Source: Stutzerimonas stutzeri
GTDB lineage: Bacteria; Pseudomonadota; Gammaproteobacteria; Pseudomonadales; Pseudomonadaceae
DNA length: 64,000 nucleotides
Assembly: GCF_000590475.1 (NCBI RefSeq)
Contig: NZ_CP007441.1
Location: 3,230,660 to 3,294,659 of the forward strand
Direction of reading: 5' to 3'
In this document: piece after piece, positions 17,746-26,008 of the stretch
Layout of the letters: every line of letters begins with the position of its first letter
Position numbering within the stretch: the first letter of the stretch is position 1
The notes under the pieces: model-generated
What the model was told of the DNA's origin: nothing
Seen by the model: the letters and a program-made list of their open reading frames with translations, nothing else
Database searches by the model: none
Made by a program: the position numbers and the translations under genes

Positions 17746-18664
17746 AGCGTCGGCAGGACCAGTTGTCCGGCACCGGATTGCGCAAATAGTCCGGGTTGTA
17801 GACGCGCTCGGGCAACTTCACCGGGGTGCGCTCCACCTCTCCATAAGGCAACTGGCTCAGCAGGTGGCTGATGCAGTTCAGGCGTGCACGTTTCTTGTCG
17901 TCCGCTTCGACGATCCACCAGGGCGCATCGCTGATGTGGGTACGTTCGAGCATGATTTCCTTGGCCCGCGTATAGGCTTCCCAACGACGCCGGGATTCGA
18001 GATCCATGGGGCTCAATTTCCATTGCTTCAGCGGATCATGGATGCGCGCCAGGAATCGGCGGTTCTGCTCATCATCCGAGATGGAAAACCAGTACTTGAT
18101 CAGGATGATGCCCGAGCGCACCAGCATCCGCTCGAACTCCGGGACCGAGCGGAAGAACTCCTCGTACTCGTCGTCGCTGCAGAAGCCCATCACCTTTTCG
18201 ACACCGGCGCGGTTGTACCAGCTGCGGTCGAACAGAACCATTTCGCCCGCGGCGGGAAGGTGCGAGACGTACCGCTGGAAATACCACTGGGTGCGCTCGC
18301 GGTCGTTGGGTGCGGGCAAGGCAGCAACTCGGCAGATGCGCGGATTGAGCCGCTGGGTAACGCGCTTAATGACCCCTCCCTTGCCCGCCGCGTCCCGTCC
18401 CTCGAAGAGCACCACCACGCGTAGCTTGTGATGCACCATCCAGTCCTGCAGCTTGACCAGTTCACCTTGCAGACGCAGCAGTTCGGAGAAATAGACCCGC
18501 CGGGACAATCCACCATCCGACGGATGCGGCATGCCTTCGCGCCTTATCAACGCATCCATGCGCGCATCGTCCAGCTCCATTTCAAATTCTTCGTCGAGGC
18601 TATCCTGAAACTCGTGCAACAGGTGCTCGTATATCTGGAGCGAATTGCGCAGATCATCGGTCAT
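17654..18664 (-). CDS. ppk2: polyphosphate kinase 2 (C-terminus apparently frameshifted)
   Basis: Transfers phosphate between polyphosphate and nucleoside diphosphates. Walker A is GRDAAGKGG (residues 89-97) and Walker B DRSWYNRAG begins at Asp146. Up to Asp300 the sequence matches a class I PPK2. After PVPD the frame reads 36 more residues of Arg/Ser-rich sequence and runs 92 bases into the convergent PstS-like gene. Restoring one base near 17762-17765 would give a C-terminus PVPDQLVLPTLY with a stop at 17739-17741, a 308-residue protein overlapping its neighbour by only 7 bases. The annotated end is therefore probably a mutation or sequencing error. Function is likely intact, since the catalytic core is complete. 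Confidence 0.9.
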   Translation of the reverse strand: MTDDLRNSLQIYEHLLHEFQDSLDEEFEMELDDARMDALIRREGMPHPSDGGLSRRVYFSELLRLQGELVKLQDWMVHHKLRVVVLFEGRDAAGKGGVIKRVTQRLNPRICRVAALPAPNDRERTQWYFQRYVSHLPAAGEMVLFDRSWYNRAGVEKVMGFCSDDEYEEFFRSVPEFERMLVRSGIILIKYWFSISDDEQNRRFLARIHDPLKQWKLSPMDLESRRRWEAYTRAKEIMLERTHISDAPWWIVEADDKKRARLNCISHLLSQLPYGEVERTPVKLPERVYNPDYLRNPVPDNWSCRRSIERRFGLRRSCSVPALAAELQGCAHSARP

Positions 18665-18805
18665 GGTCGGCTTCCGTTAAGCGTGAGACAAAAGCCAGGT
18701 TTGGTGGCTCGGACTCACGCTAGTGAACAGCAGTGACGAGATCATGACCGGCGCCTCCTCGGCGCCGATAGCGGGCGTGCGAACATACTTGGATGGAGGC
18801 AGCGT

Positions 18806-18833
18806 TTGAATCACAGGGCAAATCCGGTAGGCT
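18806..18833 (+). promoter_or_regulatory. possible sigma70 promoter for ppiC
   Basis: TTGAAT, 16 bases, TAGGCT, 28 bases upstream of the parvulin ATG. A modest match only. Confidence 0.35.
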
Positions 18834-18860
18834 CGCAACTTTCTCACTGGAGTACACCCC

Positions 18861-19142
18861 ATGGCCCGAGCCACTGCCCGCCACATCCTGGTTCCCACCG
18901 AAGAAAAATGCAACGAGCTGAAAGCTGCCATCGAAGGCGGCGCTGATTTCGCCCAGGTTGCCAAAGACAACTCCACCTGCCCCTCCAGCCGCCAGGGCGG
19001 TGATCTGGGTTCGTTCGGCCCGGGTCAGATGGTCAAAGAGTTCGACACCGTGGTGTTCAGCGCGCCGATCAACGTCGTGCAGGGCCCGGTGAAGACGCAG
19101 TTCGGTTACCACTTGCTGGAAGTGACCAGCCGCCAGGATTGA
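18861..19142 (+). CDS. ppiC: parvulin-type peptidyl-prolyl cis-trans isomerase
   Basis: Single-domain cytoplasmic parvulin of 93 residues that accelerates prolyl isomerisation during protein folding. Nearly the whole protein is the rotamase domain: ARHILVPTEE (first strand with the active-site His), the GGDLGSFGPGQMV loop, and the closing QFGYHLLEV. No signal peptide, unlike SurA or PpiD. TGGAG precedes the ATG. Monocistronic, followed by a GC-rich hairpin. Confidence 0.95.
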   Translation: MARATARHILVPTEEKCNELKAAIEGGADFAQVAKDNSTCPSSRQGGDLGSFGPGQMVKEFDTVVFSAPINVVQGPVKTQFGYHLLEVTSRQD

Positions 19143-19148
19143 TCCTGT

Positions 19149-19172
19149 GCCCCCGCGTCAACGCGCGGGGGC
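19149..19172 (+). terminator. hairpin after ppiC
   Basis: GCCCCCGCG-tcaacg-CGCGGGGGC, six bases after the stop. A very stable stem but no T-run. The rest of the 347-base gap to the next gene (19173-19489) shows no further gene. Confidence 0.5.
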
Positions 19173-19489
19173 TGCCTGCCGTCACCTCGAACGCTTTTCA
19201 CGCTTCCCCACATCCGATCGATCGAGCCGCCTCGCTCGACTTCCCTCAGCCTACCCGGCCATCCACACGCACTCTCCGTCCGCCTCACCTGCCGCCTCGC
19301 ATGCCGCGAAACATCCGATCCAGACGACTGTATGAGCCGTTTAACGCCACCTTGAAATGGTCGTCTCTGGGCATTGACGAACGTCAATGACACGGTCAGC
19401 GATGCGCTTTTCTCGAGCGAACGCGCCACCGGGGGCTATGGTCAAGGAAACGAGACCGAACTCATTCACCCTTCTAAGGGAGCGACGTG

Positions 19490-19861
19490 ATGTTTCATGT
19501 AACGCGCATAGGTGACAAGCGTATCGACGTGGATTTTTCCGGCAAGCTCGACAGCAACGAAATGCGCTTCGCGCTTGATGAGTTGATGAGAAAGTCCGAA
19601 GGCATTACCCATGGGCAAATGCTCTTCCGAGTCGGAGACTTCGACATGCCCACGCTCGGCGCGGTCGGCGTCGAGCTGTCGCGAATTCCGCAGATGTTCC
19701 GCTTCATGCGCCGCTTCGACCGCTGCGCAGTCGTTTGCGCCAAGGAATGGGTGAGGAAAGCCAGCGAAATCGAAGGGGCGCTTATTCCCGGCCTGACGGT
19801 ACGAGCCTTCGATCAGCATCAGTCAACCGAAGCGCACGACTGGCTGGAAGGCGCGCTGTAG
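19490..19861 (+). CDS. SpoIIAA-like STAS-fold protein
   Basis: 123-residue cytoplasmic protein resembling the SpoIIAA-like/STAS group, small alpha-beta proteins often acting as anti-anti-sigma factors or ligand-responsive modules. Visible features are the opening strand pattern MFHVTRIGDKRIDVDFSGKL and a helix GAVGVELSRIPQMFRFMRRF. The ATG at 19490 is preferred to the adjacent GTG because AAGGGA lies eight bases upstream. The STAS phosphorylatable Ser cannot be placed with confidence, and no kinase or sigma gene is nearby. The role is unknown. Confidence 0.7.
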   Translation: MFHVTRIGDKRIDVDFSGKLDSNEMRFALDELMRKSEGITHGQMLFRVGDFDMPTLGAVGVELSRIPQMFRFMRRFDRCAVVCAKEWVRKASEIEGALIPGLTVRAFDQHQSTEAHDWLEGAL

Positions 19862-19870
19862 CGCGACAGG

Positions 19871-20764
19871 CTAACGCGGCGTACCGAACACCTGCGTCCA
19901 GTAGATGGTGGCTGCGCTCTGTGGATTAGTCGCATAGGCGGCGCCCATTTCGGTGAAACCCGGGTTCATGATGTTCTGGCAGTGGCCTGGACTGGCCAGC
20001 CAGCCCGACACCGCCTGCTCGGCAGAACCATGACCGGCCGCGATGTTTTCACCGATGCGCTGCCAGTGGTAGCCCTGACGGCGGGCACGGTCACCGGCCA
20101 GGCTCTGGTCATGCCCTTGGTGACTGAAGTAGTCCCTCTTGGCCATGTCCTGGCTGTGAGCCAGCGAGGTTTCGCCCAGTTGCTGGTTCCAAGTCAAGGG
20201 GGGTGCGGCGTCGAACCGCTGACTACCACAGCGACGCGGCTCGGCGCGTGCTCGATTGACCTGTTCGAGCACTGCCTTGCCGGCCTGCTGCCAGTCGCCA
20301 AGGTCAGCGGACAGCAGCGGTTTCGCCAAGATCACCTGCCAGGTATTGCCCTCGTGCGAGACGCCGATCTCAGCGAATTCGTCGTTCACCAATGCACTGC
20401 AGTAACGTTGCTTGAAGACGCGCATCACGGTGTTTGCATCTCCAGGCCCAGTGACCGCCATGGCCTGCAGGCTGGCCGCCTGATAGCCCGAATCCCGTAC
20501 CGCCTGCTGAATCTGTGCACCAGCACCGGCAGGTATCGACGCCAATGCAGCAGCGGGTGCAAGGGGGCCGACCTGTTCCCCCTTGCCGCCGCCACAGCCC
20601 TCGCCCGAGGCGCGGAACTCGTTGACCAGACTCACCAGCTCGTCTGTTTCATCCGCGTTCGCGCCGTTAGCGAGCATGGCTGCCAGCACTGTTGAACCGA
20701 CCATAACGCGGCGCAACGGCGTCCGGGCGGTGATTGACCAAAAAGCAAGGTTGCGTAAGTCCAT
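19871..20764 (-). CDS. secreted CAP-domain (SCP/PR-1-like) protein
   Basis: 297 residues, with an N-terminal basic segment and signal peptide (cleavage near ANGANA). The C-terminal CAP domain carries the family motifs: the helix ETSLAHSQDMAKRDYFSH, then RIGENIAAG and SPGHCQNIMNPGFTEMG. The His and Glu residues of the CAP cavity are present. The N-terminal ~130 residues are a separate, Ala/Gly-rich region of unknown function. Two starts are plausible: 20764, and 20704 directly before the signal-peptide core; neither has a strong ribosome site. Bacterial CAP proteins are mostly uncharacterised. It ends 10 bases from the convergent STAS gene. Confidence 0.83.
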   Translation of the reverse strand: MDLRNLAFWSITARTPLRRVMVGSTVLAAMLANGANADETDELVSLVNEFRASGEGCGGGKGEQVGPLAPAAALASIPAGAGAQIQQAVRDSGYQAASLQAMAVTGPGDANTVMRVFKQRYCSALVNDEFAEIGVSHEGNTWQVILAKPLLSADLGDWQQAGKAVLEQVNRARAEPRRCGSQRFDAAPPLTWNQQLGETSLAHSQDMAKRDYFSHQGHDQSLAGDRARRQGYHWQRIGENIAAGHGSAEQAVSGWLASPGHCQNIMNPGFTEMGAAYATNPQSAATIYWTQVFGTPR

Positions 20765-20997
20765 CCGGTACCTCGGTTGAGCGGGCAGACAGGTCGATGA
20801 GGCGCACCCGCCATTCCATGCTGACCACATACAGGCGTGACCGATCCCGAACCATGGTTTTCATCCGATACGACCACCGAGCGTACCTGGGCCAGCCACT
20901 TCATCCGACAAGCTGATCGGCCAATAAAAATGCGATGATTGATCGGTCGCCGAAACGACTATCTGCAATCCCTTTCTGCCGAGCGCCACCACCCGTC

Positions 20998-21732
20998 ATG
21001 ACCCTTGCCGATTTTCTGCTGTTCGCGCTGCCTGCAATCTTTCTCACCGGGCTTTCCAAGGGCGGCTTCGGCGGAGCCCTGGGTGGCATCGCCGTGCCCT
21101 TACTGGCGCTGGCCATTTCACCCAAACAGGCCGCTGCGGTGATGCTACCGATTCTCTGCCTGGCGGACGTGGTGGGTCTGAAGGCTTATTTCGGTAAATG
21201 GGATATCGCTAATCTCAAGGTCATGCTTCCCGGTGCGCTGATCGGCATTGCTCTGGGTTCGCTCACGTTCGGCGTGCTCGACGAGCGCATGATCGGCCTG
21301 ATGATGGGCGGCATCGCGGTGGGTTTCGTGGTGCTCGGGCTGTTCACCAATAACGACAAACCACGGCCGCTACAGCGAGGGCGCGGCACGCTGCTCTCGT
21401 CGATTGCCGGTTTTACCAGCTTTGTCGCCCATGCCGGTGGCCCGCCGATCATGATGCACCTGCTGCCGCAACAGCTGGACAAGCTGCGCTACGTGGCGAC
21501 CATTAATCTGTTCTTCCTGATGACCAACGTGATCAAGCTGGTGCCTTACGCGGCTCTCGGCCAGTTCAGCCGCGAGAACCTCCTGCTTAGCCTGATGCTC
21601 GCGCCCATCGTGCCCTTCGGCGTCTGGACCGGGCTCTGGCTGCACAAACGCATCGATCACGCATGGTTCTACCGAATCGCCCGGATCGGCATGTTGCTCG
21701 CCGGTTTGCAACTGATCTGGAAGCATTTCTGA
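20998..21732 (+). CDS. TauE/SafE (TSUP) family permease
   Basis: 244-residue inner-membrane protein with about eight hydrophobic helices in two similar halves, the TSUP fold. The signature GLSKGGFGGALGG is in the first half and a related FTSFVAHAGGPPIM in the second. Family members move sulfite, sulfonates or sulfur-containing organic anions. No neighbouring sulfur gene indicates the substrate here. The ATG at 20998 opens the first helix; the longer upstream frame has no start signal. Confidence 0.9.
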   Translation: MTLADFLLFALPAIFLTGLSKGGFGGALGGIAVPLLALAISPKQAAAVMLPILCLADVVGLKAYFGKWDIANLKVMLPGALIGIALGSLTFGVLDERMIGLMMGGIAVGFVVLGLFTNNDKPRPLQRGRGTLLSSIAGFTSFVAHAGGPPIMMHLLPQQLDKLRYVATINLFFLMTNVIKLVPYAALGQFSRENLLLSLMLAPIVPFGVWTGLWLHKRIDHAWFYRIARIGMLLAGLQLIWKHF

Positions 21733-21824
21733 CGCGACGCTTGCGCTGCTCACTTGCTGCTGTCTGAACGATCTCCGCCCGTTCCAGTCGGAATAATGAA
21801 CCCACTGCAACAGGAGTCATCTTC

Positions 21825-21911
21825 ATGCTGAAGTTTCTGGGCAGCACCATTGGCATCATTTTTCTCATCGGTCTGTTGGTAGTAATCGGCTTGTTCATGC
21901 TGGTGTTCTGA
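21825..21911 (+). CDS. 28-residue single-helix membrane microprotein
   Basis: Short ORF of 28 codons. After MLKFLGST nearly every residue is hydrophobic (Ile, Leu, Val, Phe, Gly), predicting one transmembrane helix. A strong ribosome site, CAGGAGTC, ends about 8 bases upstream of the ATG. It lies in a 309-base gap between the TSUP permease and an MscS channel, both on the same strand. No known family recognised; small regulatory membrane peptides look like this. The call rests on the RBS and hydrophobic pattern alone. Confidence 0.55.
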   Translation: MLKFLGSTIGIIFLIGLLVVIGLFMLVF

Positions 21912-22041
21912 CATCCTCCAGACGGGCAGCGCAACGGCCAGGGGATCAGCCGAGTCGACGCACACACGCTAGGCCGCCGCGGTATCGGCGGCCTGCTTGT
22001 ATCTGCCGGCGGCCCAGCCATTGCGGAACCCACATCCCTTC

Positions 22042-23325
22042 ATGCAAAAGCATCTAGCCAACTCGCAGCGCTTGCCCTTCATCTGGCTCGCCTTACTGAT
22101 CCTTGTTTGTCAGGCGCTGCTGCCGGCACCCTTGGTGGCACAGGAGGGCGTTGCCACAGTGCGCCTCGACGGTCGTACGCTGTTTCGTATTGGCGCCAAT
22201 GACGAACTGGAAGCCAGACCACGCGCTCGGCAGATCGAAAAACAGTTGGCCGCCGTGCTGGAAACGCCCCAGGGTATCTCTCGTGCGCGCATCGAAAAGG
22301 CCGGCGAAGACGGTGAGAACCGACAGATCAGCGTCGCCGGCCGCCAACTGGTTGAAGTCACCTCAATGGATGCAGAAGCCAATGGCGCAGCGATCGACCC
22401 ACTTGCCCGGCAATGGGCCGCGCTAATCGACGGCGCGCTGGCCACGGCGGTCCAGCGACGCGACTCTGAGCGCGGGCGCTTCATCACTTCGGTCCAGGCA
22501 AGCGTCGAGACGGCCTTTGCCCGCCTGCTCGAATCGGCGATCGATATCATTCCACGGATTCTCGCCTCGCTGCTGGTATTGCTGTTGTTCTGGGGCCTGG
22601 CCGCCGGCGTGCGAGCGCTGATGCGCATGATTTTCAGGCGCTTGAGTGATGATCGAACTGTGGAAAATCTGGTCCGTCAGGTCAGCTATTACACGGTATG
22701 GTTACTGGGCCTGATCGTAGCGGCGAGCGCTTTCGGCCTGGAGCCAGGCACGCTCGCCACCGGCTTGGGGCTGACCAGCCTGGCGCTGGGTTTCGCGTTG
22801 AAGGACATCCTCTCCAACTTCGTCAGCGGGCTGCTGATCCTGACACTGCGGCCCTTCAAACTAGGCGACCAGATCATCATTGGTGAAACCGAGGGCAGCG
22901 TGGAGCGCATCGAACTGCGCGCGACGCAGATTCGCACCTATGACGGCCGCCGCGTACTGGTGCCGAATGCCGAGACCTTCACTTCCCGAGTAACCAACAA
23001 TACCGCCGCACCGATCCGGCGCGGCAAGGTCGTCTGTGCGCTCGGCTACGACGTGGACATCGATGCAACGGCGCAGATCATGCGCCAGGCCGCACAGGAC
23101 ACGCCAGGCGTGCTGGCGACACCATCCGCCTCTGTACGGCTCAACGACCTCGGCACGTCCGAGCTGGTGTTTGAAGTTGAGTTCTGGTGCGATTCGCGCC
23201 GATCGGACTTCGTCATCACTGCATCCGAGGTTCGCAAAGGGCTGGTCGCCGCCCTGCGAGCCGCCGGAGTAGGACTGCCCGATCAGGCGAAGCAACATTT
23301 GGTGCTGCACGCGCCGAAGGGCTGA
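22042..23325 (+). CDS. MscS-family mechanosensitive ion channel
   Basis: 427 residues. An N-terminal signal peptide or helix (about 10-33) is followed by a periplasmic domain of about 130 residues and three membrane helices. The third carries the MscS pore pattern GLGLTSLALGFALKDILSN, and after it come VSGLLILTLRPFKLGDQI and the beta domain (VPNAETFTSRVTNN). Opens under membrane tension to release solutes on hypo-osmotic shock. The extra periplasmic domain makes it larger than E. coli MscS (286 residues). Start chosen for the signal peptide; the upstream extension is Pro-rich and unlikely. Confidence 0.9.
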   Translation: MQKHLANSQRLPFIWLALLILVCQALLPAPLVAQEGVATVRLDGRTLFRIGANDELEARPRARQIEKQLAAVLETPQGISRARIEKAGEDGENRQISVAGRQLVEVTSMDAEANGAAIDPLARQWAALIDGALATAVQRRDSERGRFITSVQASVETAFARLLESAIDIIPRILASLLVLLLFWGLAAGVRALMRMIFRRLSDDRTVENLVRQVSYYTVWLLGLIVAASAFGLEPGTLATGLGLTSLALGFALKDILSNFVSGLLILTLRPFKLGDQIIIGETEGSVERIELRATQIRTYDGRRVLVPNAETFTSRVTNNTAAPIRRGKVVCALGYDVDIDATAQIMRQAAQDTPGVLATPSASVRLNDLGTSELVFEVEFWCDSRRSDFVITASEVRKGLVAALRAAGVGLPDQAKQHLVLHAPKG

Positions 23326-23455
23326 GCAGCCGAGGTACAGGTTCGCATGGAACGCCCGCTGAGCGACGCCACCCACCGGCTTCCGACCTGCGGCGGTGAA
23401 TGACTTGAGCGCAGCTAAGGTCCAACGGAGACCTACATCAACCGAGGAATATGCA

Positions 23456-23935
23456 ATGGGCCTGTTCGATAAAATCAAAGATGCGCTTGGCATGGGTGAC
23501 GTTAGCAACGAGGCGCACAAACCTGCTGCGCCGGACTCGGGCATCAATCAGCACGCCACCGATACGGTGGTCGATTCCGAGCGGCCCACTGCGGCCAACA
23601 ACGCGACCACCGCTCCATCAAGCGCCAGTGGAGCGAGCGTCGGTACAGTTGGTACGGCGGGGGGTACCACCAGCGCGGTCGACGTGCCGGCGAAACTCGA
23701 CGGCATGGCCGCAAATTTCCCGGAAAAGCTGAACTGGCGCACCTCCATCGTCGATCTGCTCAAACTGCTAGGTCTAGATAGCAGCCTTGAATCGCGTAAA
23801 GAGCTCGCCACTGAGCTGGGTTGCCCGCCAGACAAGATGGCCGACTCGGCGCAGATGAACATTTGGCTGCACCGCACCGTCATGCACAAACTCGCCGAAC
23901 ACGGCGGTACGGTTCCGCCCGAGCTGCGTACCTGA
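23456..23935 (+). CDS. DUF3597 domain protein
   Basis: 159-residue protein. The N-terminus MGLFDKIKDALGM is an amphipathic helix typical of this group. A low-complexity Ala/Thr/Ser/Gly linker covers about residues 20-75, and the C-terminal DUF3597 domain (VDVPAKLDGMAA, NWRTSIVDLLKLLGLDSS) is conserved with a known structure but no assigned function. CGAGGAAT lies upstream of the ATG. No operon partner is apparent. Confidence 0.82.
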   Translation: MGLFDKIKDALGMGDVSNEAHKPAAPDSGINQHATDTVVDSERPTAANNATTAPSSASGASVGTVGTAGGTTSAVDVPAKLDGMAANFPEKLNWRTSIVDLLKLLGLDSSLESRKELATELGCPPDKMADSAQMNIWLHRTVMHKLAEHGGTVPPELRT

Positions 23936-24006
23936 TACCGAGCCAGGGTCCGTTCGCACGCGGCCGTGCGAACGCAGCTGCGGGCGCTTCGACGTCCGCT
24001 GCGACC

Positions 24007-24831
24007 TCAACCGTCCAGCGAAGGACCGATCATTTCCGCCAGCTGCGAATAGACGCCCGGGCAGGCAACCAGATAGGGATTGCCACGTAGCAGCCCGTCA
24101 TTGCGGAAGAAATCGTTCATGCAGCCACCCGCCTCCTTCACCATGACCAGCCCGGCCATGCAGTCCCAGCTCTTCAGCTCGGTCTCGTAATAACCAAGTA
24201 ATCGCCCAGCCGCTACGTAGGCAGTCATCAGCGCGCCGGAGCCGTTGCGAAAGAACATTCCGCCTTCGGCCAACAGTTTTTCGAGAAAGGGAATGAAGTG
24301 CTCTTTGCCACGTGGGTGAAAGGTGCCAGTGGCGGTCACGCCCTGCCCTACATGAGAGGCGTCGCTCACCTTCAAGGGCGTGTCGTTGACGAACGCGCCC
24401 TGCCCCAGGCAGCCATGGAACAGTTCGTTGTGATTGGGATCGGCGATGGCGCCTAGATACGGCTCGCCGTCGATCAGCAAGCCAATCGAGACGCACCAGT
24501 TATGTAGCCCATTGACAAAGCAGGCCGTGCCGTCGATGGGATCGATCACCCACACGCAGCGAGCGCCGAGATCGGCGGAACCACTTTCCTCGCCGAGGAA
24601 GCCATCCTCGGGAAAGCGCTCAGCCAATCGGGCACGAATAAAATCTTCGATCTGCTTGTCGGCAATGCTCACCACGTCCTGCAGATCGTCACCCTTGTGC
24701 TCCACCGTCAGCACATCGCGCTTGCGGTAGTAGTCCATGCCCAGCTGCGCCGCCTCTAGCGAGAGGGCTTTGGCGCATGCGTAGCGGGCTGCGATATCGA
24801 GAGAACTGGCGGCCGATGGGTCGGAATTCAT
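24007..24831 (-). CDS. inositol monophosphatase-family protein
   Basis: 274-residue Mg2+-dependent phosphatase of the inositol monophosphatase/CysQ superfamily. The metal-binding motifs are present: GEES (in DGFLGEESGS), DPIDGT (in WVIDPIDGTACF) and WDCMAG near the C-terminus. Substrate could be inositol phosphate, 3'-phosphoadenosine 5'-phosphate or another sugar phosphate; the sequence does not decide. Start at 24831 preceded by AAGGACAA; an in-frame ATG upstream adds a Ser/Arg-rich stretch that is unlikely. SuhB-type housekeeping function is not implied, as suhB sits elsewhere in pseudomonads. Confidence 0.88.
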   Translation of the reverse strand: MNSDPSAASSLDIAARYACAKALSLEAAQLGMDYYRKRDVLTVEHKGDDLQDVVSIADKQIEDFIRARLAERFPEDGFLGEESGSADLGARCVWVIDPIDGTACFVNGLHNWCVSIGLLIDGEPYLGAIADPNHNELFHGCLGQGAFVNDTPLKVSDASHVGQGVTATGTFHPRGKEHFIPFLEKLLAEGGMFFRNGSGALMTAYVAAGRLLGYYETELKSWDCMAGLVMVKEAGGCMNDFFRNDGLLRGNPYLVACPGVYSQLAEMIGPSLDG

Positions 24832-25005
24832 GGTTGTCCTTCTTGCACGGGTCGACAACGAAGCGCAGCGTCGCGCGGTAGCGGCGAATTCTAGTGAATC
24901 ATTACTGGCAGGCAAACGCCCGCCTCGTCAGCCTTCGCCACACAGCGCGTCCGGCTGGCGCTCCACATTGGAATGTTGTGCGCAGAGCTTGCCACGCCTG
25001 ACCGG

Positions 25006-25254
25006 TCAGGGCTGCGCTTGCTCCTCGTGAAGGCGGGCGTTGAGTTCATCGACGATCGGCACCCATTCGGCGTCCTCTATCCACTCATCGGCCAGGAAAG
25101 CACGCTGCGCATCGCTCCAGAACGGCGCTTCGGCAAGCTTGACGTGGTTGGGCAGCGGCGCATGGTCGGCGATGAAATCGTCAATGCTGTCTGGATCTGA
25201 AGGCAGGCCCAGCTGCTCGAATAATGTGCTCATGTCTTTGTTGGGAAGTTCCAT
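25006..25254 (-). CDS. DUF2789 family protein
   Basis: 82-residue acidic cytoplasmic protein of the DUF2789 family, recognised by the N-terminal LFEQLGLPSD and the FWSDAQRAFLADEW segment. Function unknown. The start at 25254 has GAGGAG seven bases upstream. It is transcribed in the same direction as a second small hypothetical gene 166 bases upstream. Confidence 0.82.
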   Translation of the reverse strand: MELPNKDMSTLFEQLGLPSDPDSIDDFIADHAPLPNHVKLAEAPFWSDAQRAFLADEWIEDAEWVPIVDELNARLHEEQAQP

Positions 25255-25420
25255 CGAACGGCTCCTCATCCAGGTCGATTTGGCGCTGCTCAGAGGCAGG
25301 CGATACTCCCAGTAGAGGCTTCAGCACGGCCAACAGTTCAACGGAACGCTCTGCCACGCGGATCAACATTGGCCGAAAGAAAGAAGCGGGCATCACCCAT
25401 GGGCGCGGCCCGCAAGAAAT

Positions 25421-25681
25421 TCAGGCTGCCTTGTCGAACAGTTGCCTGCCTTGATCCAGGCATTGATCCACCAGCCACTTGCCGTGGGCGATGGATGCCC
25501 GCTGCGCTTGCTCAAGCTCCGCCATGAAGGCGTGTCCGACCGGAAGCGCCATACGCCGAGTGACCTGTCCCTGCGGATTGCTGATTCGGCAACCGCCGGC
25601 CCAAGGAGTCGGGGTACCGGGATGTTCCATTACTTCGGCAGTAATGACGTGATCGCGATATTCGCATTGCATCATGGTCAT
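25421..25681 (-). CDS. conserved small hypothetical protein
   Basis: 86 residues, no signal peptide or membrane helix. Two Cys, a Trp-Ala-Gly-Gly-Cys segment and a C-terminal amphipathic helix are visible. I recognise no domain. The start at 25681 is chosen because GAGGTGAC lies just upstream; the longer frame lacks such a signal. Confidence 0.6.
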   Translation of the reverse strand: MTMMQCEYRDHVITAEVMEHPGTPTPWAGGCRISNPQGQVTRRMALPVGHAFMAELEQAQRASIAHGKWLVDQCLDQGRQLFDKAA

Positions 25682-26008
25682 GTTGTCACCTCGCTGCTGA
25701 TAGCCGTGGGCAGTTCCTGAACAACGCACACACGGCCGATTGCCCCCCTCTCGTCACGGTCCGCCACGAGCCGAGCGCGCCGTTAGCCGACGCTCCTCGC
25801 GCAGTACCTGGATTGGGTATAGCACAAGCGCTGGGGTGCGACAGGTCCGGTGGTCGCTCGGGAGGAGGTTGTGGTCGGGCAGGCTTTGGCTGGCAGACTT
25901 GCGAACGAGGCGCAGGCACCGCGGAGCGATGCCTGCCGGCTCGGATGGGAAATGAGTGGCAGACGCAGCCATCAGGCTACGTCCCGGAAGAACGATGGAT
26001 AGCCAACT
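25682..26008. other. 327-base gap with no supported gene
   Basis: Short open frames exist on both strands but none has a ribosome site, recognisable domain or typical amino-acid make-up. I see no clear terminator or repeat. Confidence 0.5.

Noticed and set aside
24997..25010. Perfect palindrome CCTGACCGGTCAGG at the DUF2789 stop
   Set aside because: Could be an operator or short hairpin, but it overlaps the end of a coding region, has no T-run and no matching second copy was seen.
25181..25396. 71-codon minus-strand frame overlapping the DUF2789 start
   Set aside because: Lacks a ribosome site and conflicts with the well-supported DUF2789 gene; a decayed gene cannot be excluded but is not supported.
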